Assembly (NCBI GenBank): GCA_013400155.1
Contig: VXBM01000026.1
Location: forward strand, 1,776,024-1,840,023
Reading direction: 5' to 3'
Source: Helopsaltes ochotensis
Taxonomy: Eukaryota; Chordata; Aves; Passeriformes; Locustellidae
Length of the DNA: 64,000 nt
The position numbers and the translations under genes were made by a program. Shown here in pieces: positions 1 to 11,804 of this stretch (within the stretch, counting starts at the first letter, position 1; every line of letters starts with the position of its first letter). The notes below the pieces were generated by a model that saw only the letters and a list, made by a program, of their open reading frames with translations, was not told where the DNA came from and did no database searches.

Positions 1-244
1 AGCTTTCCGAACTAGACGACTTCATAAAAAAATTGGGAAAAAAAATTGATGTAGATTTTAACTGGCTTATCATCTGTTATTTTAGGTTATTAGAAAGCAT
101 ATGATATGTGTCTGTCCATCTGTGGAACCAGACTGGTTGATTTTATAAACTGAGAATATCTCCATTGGTTTAGGAGAATGTCTTCATAGATGCAGGATTA
201 AATAAATCAGAGAGGATGTATCTGAAAGATTCATACCTCTTGTG

Positions 245-311
245 TGTACTGGTTTGAAAGCAAAACCAGTGAGAGACTCCAAGTCAAAAATACAATTTAA
301 TAAGAGGAAAA

Positions 312-350
<39 letters not shown>

Positions 351-810
351 AATGCAATAGTACAAAAAAACCCTACTGACAGAGTCAGAATACAACCTGA
401 CACCCTGTTAGTTAGGGTAGTGGTAGCAGTCCAGATGAAGCAGTCCAGATGAAGCAGTGATCTTGTAGAAAAGGTCTGGTAGCTCTTGGCCTCCACAAAT
501 CCAGTGGGTAAGGGCCCCCTGTGCTGTCCCAAATCCCACATTACATCCAGGTGGGAATGCTTGGCTCCTCCCTCTGGGCAGAGCGTATCACAATGGGATG
601 ATGTCATTCTATGAGTCCTGCAGTGGGTCCTTGATTGCCCATTAAACAGAGATAGCTCCCAGAGGGAGTTACCTGTGAGTCATGGGGCAAGGCATTGATT
701 GGCCCATTAACAGGAGATAAGGGAAACTCTGCCCCTCCTGGTTTCAACAGTTCATGAAGATGGTGATAGGATACAGACTTTGGGCATATCTTACATTGTA
801 ACCTAGGACA
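245..810 (-). mobile_element. Solo LTR of a passerine endogenous retrovirus, with 5-bp target-site duplication
   Basis: The element begins TGTACTGGTTTGAAAG and ends ACCTAGGACA on the plus strand, so it has TG...CA termini. It is flanked by identical 5-bp copies TTGTG at 240-244 and 811-815, the mark of integrase-mediated insertion. Minus orientation is inferred because, read that way, an ATTAAA-type polyadenylation signal (plus 296-301) lies about 50 bp before the end, where R/U5 is expected. The body has segments I recall from songbird LTRs, such as GACAGAGTCAGAATACAACC and CTGACACCCTGTTAG. A (AAAT)n tract at about 309-352 has expanded inside it, and a 14-bp AGTCCAGATGAAGC unit is duplicated near 429-456. 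No gag, pol or env sequence adjoins it, so it is a solo LTR left by LTR-LTR recombination. The 5-bp duplication fits an ERVL-like group, but the class is not proved. Confidence 0.85.
309..352. repeat. (AAAT)n microsatellite inside the LTR
   Basis: About ten tandem AAAT units lie inside the solo LTR. The minus-strand reading frame across it (Tyr/Leu/Phe/Ile repeats) is only the translation of the tetranucleotide repeat. Confidence 0.9.
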
Positions 811-815
811 TTGTG

Positions 816-3800
816 TTTGACAAGTTTGGTGATACATGACACACATCCGCAGATATTTATCCAGTTGGAAAAAAAAAAATCTAAAGCCCAAAGTTTCAGA
901 AATCCATTCTTCACAAAAGAGCCACTTCTCCAAATGAGGTCAGACAGTACAGAACAGGAGTTAGGACTAGCAGCAATCAAAAGGACAATTCTTACAGTAG
1001 AAGAAAAAATTAATTCCCCATATCGTCCAGAGTGTTACTGGAACTACGGTGTGATGTTTATATAAGCCTTCTATATAATGGATATCATAAATAAAGTCAC
1101 AATACTATGTTTAGAATAGTGTCTTGAGTGTAAGAAAAATATAATTTTCAATGAAGTCTGAAAAGCCTGTGCAGTACATATTCAAATAGCTCCTCTACTT
1201 CATCTGTGGCAAATGTCCAGCAAATGGCTGGACACCAAAAATCCTTTTAGAGAATTTTATTTCTAACCTTCTAACTTTTTGAGCCAAGTTTCAGTAGTCT
1301 GCAAATTTTTAGAATCTAGAATAACAGGGCTTATATTGAAAATACTTATGCTCTTGTGGCTATAGATGTGCCAACTACTGCTGTAATAATCAGTAGATAA
1401 TTACTTTTAGCTTTTCACTCAGTGAATTAGCACAGATGAAAGTTTTCATTAAAAGATGAGATCTGCTGTAAGAAAGTTCATTTCAGGACATCTCCACAAT
1501 AATAAACTAACTAACTGCAGCTTGTTTAGTGATTTCTCAATACATTTTTTCTGTCTGTTATTTTTTTAATTCAGGAGGACTAGCGTGACTGAAGATATTC
1601 AGAATGAAAGGGCAGGTAGCTGAATGCAGCTCACTTGTACATGAAACGTGACCCGTAAGCATAGAGTTCATAGGTCAGTGTGATGTGCTGAAGTGAACTG
1701 TGGTTTGATGAATCAGCTCCCCTGTAGTGTAGCTTGCAGATGTTCTCAAGAAGTTCTAAGAGCTGCTTGATATCTATATGAAAAAAAAAAAAATCCAAAA
1801 AATGCTGTTTGTCTGACAGAATGAAAATCACCCCACCTATCTTATTTTATAGGAATACTGATTTCTAGTAGATTTTCTTTTATTAGGAATGAAAACAAGT
1901 AACCCATCACCACCAACAAAGCTGTGATTATGAAGATCACATTATGAATTCTAACTTCTAAAATATTTCACTATAATTAAGTAGTCATTATTATAGTAAA
2001 TCACACCAAGAGTGGATGTAGCAAAATAACATTTATTGTTATAATTTATCATTACTTTAGTTAATCAATCAGTGCTCAAGACTTTTTTTTTTTTTTCTGT
2101 ACGTTAATTTGAAGCACAGGATAAGTTTGAACTGTGTCAGGTGATGATTTCCTTCATCATGAAAGGAGCTAACCCTTTATCTAGAAAACATTCTTTTTAA
2201 TAAAAATTCCACAGAGTCATTAGATAATTTTTTTTTCTTTCTGCCGTTGCTTTATAACTTAATTTGCCCTCTTCAAAGCCTCCAGGAGTTGGGGTAAAGG
2301 AAAAAAGAGCCAATGGACAAAATGCAATATATTTGTATTGATTGTTTTCTGCTTTCTTATGTACTGAAACTATGTGGCAGGCAGCAGCCAGGAGCTACCT
2401 AAAAAAAAAAAAAATTACAGTACATACAGATAAAATCATCTTGCATTTTAACTAGTTCAGGAATGTTAATCTATATTTAGTTTTATTAGTAAAATTAGAA
2501 TAATTTCAGTTGAGGTCCTCTCAATTTATACCCCATATTTTAACTTAAAATTCTTCAAAAGAAAAGCTACTACTATTATCCTCAAGTTTTATTTTACTTC
2601 CTTTCTCCAAACAAAACAAAAGAAGATTCTCTATTTTCTTGTCACATCCATTCCTATTTCATATAATGCTTCTTAAAACAAGATATGGCCATAATGACTG
2701 TAAAAAGACTAATGATTTCAGGAATCAAATTAAATCAAGTTGGGATTGCTAGAAGAAGGACTCTAGAACTGGTGGTAGCAACTGGAAAACAGACTAATTT
2801 ATCAATAGCTGAGAATGTTACTTTGCAATTTAGTTCACTAATTAATCATATCTTCAGTCACATGGCTCTCAGCCTTGCTTTTCATTTCATTATTTTCACT
2901 TTGTTTCTACAATGTTCTCTCCTGCAAGGTGTCAGATGGGTTTTTCAAAAGGCTATAATTCATTAATTTTTCAGTTACTCAGGTCCCTTATGACAATTTT
3001 TATCATATTCCCGAATTTTCTCCTCCCTTGCTGTGCTCTGCTAAACCTCCAGCCTATATAAGTTATGGTTGTATGAGAAAAGTTCTCTTATGTAGACAAT
3101 TAAATTGGAAAAGAATGATTGTTCAGATTTCTTCAAATCCCATATATTTCAACCATTATTTAAAAAAAAAAAAAAAAGGTAAGTAAATATTTGGTGGTTA
3201 AAGCAGAATAAAAATTTCACTCATTTCTTTTCCCTTTTAATTTTATTGGCAATTTTTTTTTACCTATGTCATATGAAATCTGGAAAAAAATACTCTACTT
3301 TTTCAAAATGGATAAAATGGATAAAATAAATTTATTATTATTTACTCTCTCTAGTACAAGGAGAAATATATTTATATACATAAACACATATATCTGCAGC
3401 AGGAAATTTTCAAGAAAGTCAAAGTAATTTCTTCTTAAGAGAATTTTTGTTTTCCTTTTTGGACAGTACTCTTCCTATAATATGGGAGTAACACTGAAAT
3501 GTTTCTTTGGTAATAGAAGAATAGGACCAATGTATATATTTCAAATGAGTGGCACACCTGCCACAGGAGTGCTATTTGGTCTTGCTAAGTGTGTATTTCA
3601 TTCTGTTTAATTTGACTGGAAGGTTAGCTTGTAAACTATTTTTACCCAGACATAGAAAGACTTGGAAAGAGCAAGAGATATTTCCCCTTTCTGTTGCTTT
3701 TGATATATCTTGAGAAGAGTGAGTAATTTGAGATTATGTTATTTCAAGGTATCTTCATGAACTACTAGAAGGTTTTTCATCTTTGGTCCACTCACACGCT

Positions 3801-3965
3801 ACTGCCCAAGAGAACCTTTTGTGCTACACTAGACCATGAGCATCTTTAATGTTATCTTATCCAGTTTGTCAGAGGAAGTAAAGAATGATAATTGCCCATA
3901 TCCTTTCCTTGCTCTGAGTTTTTCCTGATGTTTCACTGAAGTTGATCCCTGATATTTTAATTCAG
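816..3965. other. AT-rich non-coding stretch
   Basis: No open frame of convincing length or composition is present and no repeat family was recognised. Contents are short homopolymer runs: T near 2083-2096, A near 2401-2414 and A near 3161-3177. There is also a small tandem ATGGATAAA duplication near 3308-3327. The sequence resembles ordinary intron or intergenic DNA. Confidence 0.7.
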
Positions 3966-4060
3966 ACAATCAAATTTACAGATGTTCTCCTCACACATGT
4001 GGAAGTGATTCCTGAGGCTTATGGACTAAAACCAGAACGTAATTTGATTTTCATAAAAAG
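3966..4060 (+). other. Candidate internal exon (95 bp), gene unknown
   Basis: A possible 3' splice site (ATATTTTAATTCAG) ends at 3965 and a perfect consensus 5' splice site, AAAAAG|GTAAGTG, starts the intron at 4061. Between them exactly one frame is open for 31 complete codons plus two bases. It starts ACA ATC AAA and includes a stretch reading THVEVIPEAYGLKPERN. The other two plus frames contain stops. Codon and amino-acid composition look more protein-like than the neighbouring sequence. I do not recognise the protein family, and no second exon on the same strand was found in the window. It could be an exon of a gene whose introns span this region, an alternative or non-coding exon, or a chance GT-AG pair. 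Random pairs of this kind are common, so confidence is low. Confidence 0.3.
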
Positions 4061-5418
4061 GTAAGTGTACTGATGAGCTGATTAAGAAGCTCAGATTTTA
4101 CTACAGAAGTTAAGATATATTGTGATTTAAATGTTCTAAAGCACCAGAAAATAGAAAAGGGAATGACAAGCTTTTTCTAAGTCTTTTGCCAGACTCCAGA
4201 GAGATTTGTGATACCTAATATTTAAGAAAAAGAAAAAAATGTACAAAGTAAGTTACAATAATTAATAATATTATGATGTAAAATATCTCTCTGCACCTTT
4301 GCTTAACTGTATGGTAGCCTAAAGATGCTTATAGGGATAAAGAGTCATTAAGCTAATTGAATTTCCAATTAAATATGAAAATTGAGAGACTTTTGGCAAG
4401 TACAATACTATAATTGTTACAAGATTATATTTGGTCAAAGCATTTTACGCTTCTCATCTCTTTAACTGCAAAAATGTAACACCTGTGGGGATTTATGGTA
4501 GTTTTGTGACTTCTGTTGGAGTTCACAGCTGACTAACTTAGTTTATTCATTTGTTTAACTTACGGGCACAGTGCAATGAACACATATTAGAAATATAAGT
4601 AGATTCTCAGATACAAACAGTGTCTAAACCAGATATGTAAAGTCAATATTGAGGACATTTGATTTTCAGTTTAACTCAAAGATGAGTATGCCTTTCTCCT
4701 TTTGCACTAATGTAAACTGTAGTGTTTCAGCAGATACTGGTGTGAAAAGGATCAGACACCTCCTGAAACTTAAATTATCAGGCTGTCATACAAGATTTCA
4801 TCTTTCCTAAGATGGAAAACTAAACCAACATATTAAAACTGAATGTGGCAGTAGAATAAAACAGCAAATGAGTCTAAGTCTACTACATTTGACCATTGTC
4901 ACTAACTCAGTTTTTTTACTAAATTAAAACCAGAGCAAGTGTTGCTATCAAAAATTTGGAATCTCAGTAGAAAAAGATATTTCTCAAAGGTTAATAAAGA
5001 CTGCTGGCAATGAAATGTTATATTATGCAATTGTTATCCAGCAGTGGCTAAAAATAAAACCAATATGAACAAATAACACATGGAGTATGTTATTGCATTT
5101 TCATAATGCAGTTTAATTTTGCAGTCCTTCAACAATAAAAGTAAGTGATTCAAGTTTAATAGAAAAAATGGAGTCAAAGTGAATGAAATAACTTCTTTTA
5201 CAGCTGTGGGAACAATTTGTAATGCAGCACATCCAAGAGCAATAATAAGTTATGAGAGCAAGACTGACAGGACAGAAATCATTTTACAGTGTTAAGACTG
5301 GCAAAAAAAATATAACTGATTTAAACTTATTCATGGAATAGCATCAACCTGTACTGAAAATGCTATATTAATATTTTTCCCCCTTCTTTTTCTCATAAGT
5401 GCATTTTTGGTTTGCATG
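4061..5418. other. AT-rich non-coding stretch
   Basis: If the exon at 3966-4060 is real, this would be the start of its downstream intron. No repeat family or further exon was recognised. It contains only short A runs and scattered TAA-rich sequence. Confidence 0.6.
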
Positions 5419-5650
5419 GCATGGGGTTTGGTAGCAGGTGTGCTGGAGAAGAATCTCTGTGAGAAGAGACCAAGAGCGTCCCTGCTCCTGACAGTGACTT
5501 TTCCAGCTGGCTCCAAACAGGACCTGCTGCTGCCCAAAACTGAGCCCCTGAGCAACACTGGTGGTGCCACTGGAATAACATATTTAAAAGGGGGTAAAAA
5601 ATGCTGTGCAGCAGCTGTGATAGTGAGACGAGTGAGGAAAATATGAAAGA
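5419..5650 (+). mobile_element. Promoter-side fragment of an ERVL-like LTR
   Basis: The sequence follows the U3/promoter part of an abundant avian LTR as I remember it. In order it has GGGTTTGGTAGCAGG, then TCCAGCTGGCTCCAA, then GAGCCCCTGAGCAACACTGG. A TATTTAA box follows at 5581-5587, then GCTGTGCAGCAGCTG. The same block order occurs in the decayed copy at about 29224, which supports a shared family. It is truncated: the U3 start and the R/U5 half are absent, and no terminal TG/CA or target duplication was found. GC content is clearly above the flanks. Frames of 60-80 codons on both strands here follow from the GC-richer LTR and are not genes. Confidence 0.7.
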
Positions 5651-8600
5651 GGGTAAAGTGTTGAACTATGAAGGGTTAGTTAGGATAAGCTAGAATACCG
5701 AAAAGCCGATTCTCAAACCAGAAAATGAATGTAAGTTTCCTGCTGGTCTAGTTTTAGACTTCAAGTTTTTTAGGAAACTACTATCAAAAAATGCTATGTA
5801 CCTCACTCAAAAATATCCATTCAACTTTTCACTTCACTGTAGCTCTAGGTGGTTATCTTCTGAAATTAAAGATAAATTCTAAATTTAAGTTTAAAACAAA
5901 AATGCAACACTAACCCCTTGATTCTTTTTGTGCCCCCTGGCACACATGATGAGGTATCAGCTCTTCAGATGGTGCAATCAGTGCAATTATGTAGATTCGT
6001 TCTGCCACAATTAATTTAATTTCAAATTCTTTGTGGAACTTGAAATGTTATAACTAACGTGTACAGAGTTTCCTATACTACTACACAGTTCCTGGAAGCC
6101 ACAACGTCCATCAAGCTTGGGTAAAAGAGTGGCAGAAGAGGAATTACATTCCTAAGTCTAGAAAGTGGATCTTATGTATACATTTATCTGTCTAAATAAA
6201 AAAAGGAAAAAAAGTTTAAAAGGACAGTGGGGCAAGCTTGGGCACTGGATGCTAGCTCCTTCAAACCACTTATATTTTTGCTCCAAGGCTCTTGTTTATA
6301 TCACCTCAGTGGTGTGTCTTTGTAAAAAAGACTCAAGCATGACTCTTGCCATGACTGTTGGTCCTTGTAAGAACTTCTTCCAAGGGGAAATGTAGTGATG
6401 TAGCACTGTAATGGGCTGCTCCAAGGGTTTCCTAGAACTATGCCAGAAGGCTTTGCCACTGTTTACATCTTGAATGACGCCACATCATCAAACTAACACT
6501 ATAAAGCGCTAGTCTGGTACATTCTTGCAGGCACTTCGAAGTGAGAAAGAATACAAAGAAATACTTTTTGTGTCTTAGATCCACAGGACTCAGAGGTAAA
6601 AACAGTGTTGTGTGACATACCAGCTCAAACCAGCCATAAGCAGGGTGAGTCAATATGTGGGAGCTAGGTTTTTGTATTTACTTGTTTGGCCACTTAGAAA
6701 CAGCCTTATGTTCATTTCACATGCTCTTGAGATGTCTGAAAGCATGGGAGTGCATTAGAAGTTGACAAATATACTCCATCATATGTCTTCTTTGAACATG
6801 TTCTGAGCATGCATTTAAATACCCAGAACCTCCACTGATCTACCCTCTCAAGCTCTGCTCTCCCAGACACTGTAGGAATGGACAGCAATGCAGGAAACAG
6901 AGAGATAGAGCGTGCTTGGGCTTTTTCCCTGGTTGGCAGCATTAGTGGCAGCGGCAGAGTGAGACAGACTGGTATTTCAGCCAAGGAATTCGTTTTTTAC
7001 CTGCCCTGAAGCTACTGCAGAATTAAACTTTGCTGATTCATGAACTGAGGACAAGAGAAAAGAATTTTTTCAGCTTTACAAAGGCGCACGTAATCAACCT
7101 TGCTAAGTCTAAAAGACAGCAAATACTACTGGCAAATGTAGGAGCTCGTTTTTAGCCAAGTATCTAATGCTATCTAAAATATCAGGTCTTCATGTTGACA
7201 CTATTAATACAAGCATGGTAAATTACTTGTTTCGTCTATCAAACATATGAATAACAAGAAGCTTGGCTTGTGAAGGGCAGACCAACGTGCCATCACTAAT
7301 ATGCAAAGGTACTGTGATGGAGTACTCTGATGAGATGCTCTGTTTCCCTGCAGAAATCATCACAGAGGTGCAGCATTGTCCCATCCTCTAGAGTTTAGTG
7401 CCCTCCTTTACCCATACCATAGATTCTACTCAGAACATGAGCAAATCTGTATGACAAAGGCCTAAATTTCTAGTCTCAGTTTTTCTGCTGCAGTGAAAGC
7501 ACAATTTAATAAGATGGAATAAACATCTCTATAGAATAAAGAACTGTGTGAACTCTTGTCTAATTGTCTTTTCTCTTCCAGAAGCAACTTCCAACTAAGT
7601 ATTCAGAAGTGAGATAATTATTATTTGGACCTAAACTTTTTTAAACCTGAAAACACACACGCATACACACACATATATTTATATATAAAAAAAAATGAAC
7701 AAGCTGTCACATTTTAAAGCTCCCTAGTTTAGTCTTTCCATATCCTGAGTTTGCAGGATAAGAGATGGCTTTGCTTTTAATCAAATTATTCTCCTGGGAG
7801 ATATTTGAACTTCTCATGACATCTCTGCATTAAAATACTAACTCATTTTACAGTCACATGAAAAGTCAGTACTTCATACCTTGTCTTTTCAATCTGCTTA
7901 AATTTCTGTATTTCAAGAATTATGAAAACATAGATTTACATTTTTATACCATGACATTTAAAAATATTTTTATTTTCTGTAATGTATTGTATCACCATTT
8001 TTTCTCTACATTCTAAAAGTAGTAATTCCTAACCTGCTACTATACTTATATACCTATATTTGGTGCATGTATTTAAATAACTTTATAAAATAGGAAATTT
8101 ACTCATGATATCAGATTTTCTCAAGATCCGTCAATATTTTGATACACCAGAATACAACATTGATAAAAAATATTAATAATTTTCCTTCATTTCTTATTAT
8201 TTTAAACACATATTCTTGCTGCTCTGTTGCCTTCATATTTAAACCTTTCTGAATTGTGCAAACTCAGCTGTCAAGGTATATACAGGTTACCTACTGCAGC
8301 ATTTACTCAAATGAAAATATATTGTTGGAATTTTTTATGAAATCATATACCTGACACTGTGTAAGAGGGGAAAAAAATCTAATTTGCAACCTGGAGAAAA
8401 GAATACAGGTTATATTCTGTGAAAGAACTCTTCATGGGTATCTGGATGTACAAAACCTGATGGTCTTTAATGACACTTCAAAGAGATTTAAAAATTCCAG
8501 GATCTAGCCATGCAAGATAAAATTATTAGTATTTATTAGTATTAGTACTTTAGGCTATGACTGAAACAGTTTATCAGCTTCAAGATTCATCACCTTTTTT

Positions 8601-8663
8601 AACCAAGAGCAGCATCAAATACCTCTAAGGGAACATATATGCACTATTGTAATCTTTTCCTAT
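5651..8663. other. Non-coding stretch with minor simple repeats
   Basis: No gene is recognisable. It includes a CA/TA-rich microsatellite at about 7652-7695 (ACACAC then ATATAT then poly-A) and several short frames on both strands that lack protein-like composition or homology I can see. Confidence 0.65.
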
Positions 8664-8765
8664 TCATAATCATGGAATTATAGAATATGTAGAGCTGGAA
8701 GGAACACATCAGGATCACTGAGGACAACTCCTGGCCCTGGCAAGATAACCCTAAGAATCCCACCA
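8664..8765 (-). mobile_element. CR1 LINE 3'-end fragment
   Basis: Read on plus it begins ATAATCATGGAATTATAGAA, a decayed form of the reverse-complemented CR1 tail (TCATAGAATCATAGAAT in the family). It continues GAGCTGGAAGGAACACATCA and CTCCTGGCCCTGG, matching the CR1 3' UTR. It lies on the minus strand and is strongly 5' truncated, as most avian CR1 copies are. No coding part remains. Confidence 0.8.
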
Positions 8766-11228
8766 TAATTTCTTGTTCTCTTTTCCTTATTTTTGCTTAT
8801 CAAAATATTGCATGTTTATATTTTAGTAGCATATAAAATTTGCAAAAATATTTGAATACCCCTAATTCTTCAGAACTATCTTTTACATTGTGAATATATA
8901 TAGCCTTTATTCTCTATCTTTTAATGTGGGATAATATTGCTTTTCAATAAGAATGCACTGAAAGTCTTGTGTTTCAAACTCACATAGATACATGCATACA
9001 TGTGTTTATCAGTTTCTATATTTACTTTACAGTAACAAGATATGAAGATCTTGCATACTTTCTTCCTACAGGAACAACATATTTTGTGGCACTGCACACA
9101 AAAAAAAGTGCCTTTCATTTTTTGTAGATGCCTTTGTAGCCTTAGGGCTCTGATCATTTTAAATACCATGGACATTTTGTGATTCCACCCCTGCTCCAAA
9201 AAGACATAACTCAATGGAAAAAAAAATCTGTCAGATGAAGTACTGTGTCACTAAAAAATTGATCCTTCTTAGATGAAAAAACAGCTAAATATAAAAATCA
9301 GAATATTCTGACAAATATTTCAGAAAAGATAAAAAATAATAAGGCAAATTGCATATCATTTTCTCTGCCATATGAGATAAGTACCTTTCCCTGACTGGCC
9401 TAGTTTCTACTTTAAGGCCTTTACATATTCACATATTGCCAGAAAACCCTACCTGAACCTAATTTTCAAATTGCTCTACCCAAATTAAAACAACAGGATT
9501 TTGGAACCAACTCAGCTTTTGTGTACAGTCTTCACCTTGGTTTTGAGCTGTTCATCTCTAATTGCCCTATTGATTTTTTTTTCTGCTGCTACAGAAAAAA
9601 AAATCTGCTTCATCCCTCACAGGGTTTTCATTTTTATGTTTTAAAAATCTAGAAGAGACTGGACTAGAATTGGTTGGAGGGTGGTTTTGTTGTAGTTTGT
9701 TTTTTATTCTTGTGTGAGGTTTTTGGGTTTTTTTCTTTGCTTTAGTTTTTAACATGTGAACATTAAAGGTAGAGTTACATTTCTACTGTATTTATTAAGG
9801 TTAAATACCTGATACCTGATTTTCATATATGAAGGCAATTTCTGAATGGTGAGTGGTAGATGCAACTCCCTTTCCTCATCCTTGACAGGTTCAATCTTTG
9901 CAAAGTCAAGTCTACTCCTCCCAATAACTTTCAGTATTTTACTCAATTGGTTAAATTTTATTATTATTTTTAATCTTAAACCAATTTTATTGGGTTTTTT
10001 AAAATTATAAATTATATGTAAAATATAGCTCAAATAATTATTTAAATCCATGAGTATTTTTCTGCCTAGTATATTTCACTCCTTTTTGTGCCCCAGCTGC
10101 AAATTACAATATTTAGGAATTCTTCAGAAACTTACTTTTTGTCTTGTCCCCCTATGCACTAGGAGAATATTGGGGCTCACTTTAGTCAGTTACTGACTTT
10201 GTTATCTCTGGTATTGTGCATTAGAGTATGTTGGCAAAATACTTTCTTTACTCGACTCTGGTAGAATGATGTCGCATCTTTGTCACACAATTTAAATTAC
10301 TATTCACTGATTTCAGAAGATACCTTTGCCGGTTGACAGATGGGTCAAACATGCTGTCTGCTCAGACATGTATTCAGCTAGCCAGGGTGGTTCTTTCTTT
10401 TTATAATAAAGAAAAAAACCTCCCTACAGTTCTGTTAGTCTATCTGCTCAATGTTGTCAATATGCCTATTCACATTACTTTTCTTATACTCTTCAAATTT
10501 TTATTTAGATGCTTATTTTTATGTCTTAAGAGAAAGAAGAAAAAAAAACAACAACCATATAGCCAGATAAAAACTATAACTTCTCTACATGAATTAACTA
10601 TATTTTTGTGTGTATTTACATTATTGAAAATGATGGACTGTTCCTGACAATGAAAAAAATATGAAAGAAGCACAAGCAGAAGGCAAATGCAAGAATCTGT
10701 TCCACAATGGAATTTTTGAAAAAAAATTTAAGAATGGTGCACATCTTTGAATCCAGGTATAACCAAGGTGCTCCCCTCGACATTAAGCAAAATTTTTTCT
10801 AAGCAACAAAGGGATGTTTGGGAACTCACTTTGACTTTATTCAGTGCACATCTGTAGCAGTGTTATATCTTACCTGATTTACTCTCCAGGTGAAAATCAG
10901 CTATTGCAAATGAGAAATTTCTGAAAAATCGTTTTCAGGAAACTCAAATCCGGGGAAATGTAAATATCTGCTGGTCTATTGATCTATGCAGTTAGACTTT
11001 GCATTTTCTTATGTTGCACTATTTTAGCAATAGAAGTCATGAATTCAAGGGAGCTGCAGTGGAGTTGTGGCAATAATACCCCTGTAACTATTGAAAACAT
11101 CCCAAACATAAACTTAGAACTTTTTAGGATGCGGTCAGAATTGATTCAATTGGAGAAATCTTTCTTTGGCATTTTTGGCATTGCTCCTGCTGCTCTGCTG
11201 ACTTTTCTTTCCTGTAGACAGCACATGT
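8766..11228. other. AT-rich non-coding stretch with one T/G-rich tract
   Basis: No gene or named repeat was recognised apart from the low-complexity T/G tract at 9671-9750, listed separately. ORFs of about 100 codons at 9749-10051, 10333-10647 and 10979-11266 have chance-like composition, rich in Phe, Leu, Ile and Lys, and carry no motif I recognise. Confidence 0.6.
9671..9750. repeat. T/G-rich low-complexity tract
   Basis: The plus strand is almost only T and G (TGGTTGGAGGGTGG, then TTTGTTTTTT and GGTTTTTGGG). It is one of several such tracts in the window. Confidence 0.75.
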
Positions 11229-11260
11229 GGAATTCTTATCTTATATTTGATAAGAATTCC
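11229..11260. repeat. Perfect 12-bp inverted repeat with 8-nt loop
   Basis: GGAATTCTTATC at 11229-11240 is exactly complementary to GATAAGAATTCC at 11249-11260, with TTATATTT between. A 12-bp perfect stem this close together is uncommon by chance in 64 kb. It could form a cruciform or hairpin, or be the end of a small palindromic element. No poly-T run follows, so it is not a classical terminator. Confidence 0.85.
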
Positions 11261-11799
11261 GTCTGAAGCACTGGGTGCATTTGAGCTGCTCAGTCCTGCA
11301 ACCATACAAGTCTGGTGTGTACATGAGCATACCTAGAGCAAGGCCAAACCTGTTGCAAATAGAGGATGCTATAGGTGCAAGAACAATGCAGGAGAGCAAT
11401 AAGTGATAGAAATAGAAGGAAGAGCTTTGAGGGAAAAAGATACAGTCAGTACAGGAGAGGTTACAGGGAGAAACTGGACTATCAGCTACACGGCTGGATA
11501 ACAGTAACATAAAAAGAGGGAAAGAGCAATCCATAACTGAAAGGAGCACTGGGAGGATAAAAGGCATCAATAAACCTCTTTTTAAAAAATCATTTTTCCT
11601 GCAAAATAGTCCAGAGTACAGAGGAGAGTACTTCTGAGATATATGGCCTCAAGAGACAAGAATTAAATAGTGACTTGGGAGCCATGAATGGGAGCAATAT
11701 ATGGGACTCCCTGACATATGATAGGTTGACTGGGAATAAATTTGAGTGTAGTTCCAAACTCTTCTCTAGGCTTACCAGGTTCACAAACAGACTTGTTTA
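11261..11799. other. Unassigned purine-rich stretch next to an LTR
   Basis: This stretch is less AT-rich than its left neighbour and rich in AGG/GAG on the plus strand. It contains GGATAAAAGGCATCAATAAA near 11554-11573. The minus frame at 11241-11570 (109 codons) is open mainly because purine-rich plus sequence gives few stops on the opposite strand. It may be an older, unrecognised repeat, but I cannot name it. Confidence 0.4.
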
Positions 11800-11804
11800 C
11801 TGAA

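Noticed and set aside
10874..10920. 47-bp minus-strand interval between a T-rich acceptor and a CAG|GTAAGA donor
   Set aside because: The splice signals are fair, but the interval is too short to judge its frame. It has no partner exons.
11554..11573. GGATAAAAGGCATCAATAAA considered as TATA box plus polyadenylation signal of another LTR
   Set aside because: The two signals are only about 10 bp apart, no TG/CA termini or duplication could be placed, and the block matches no LTR I know.
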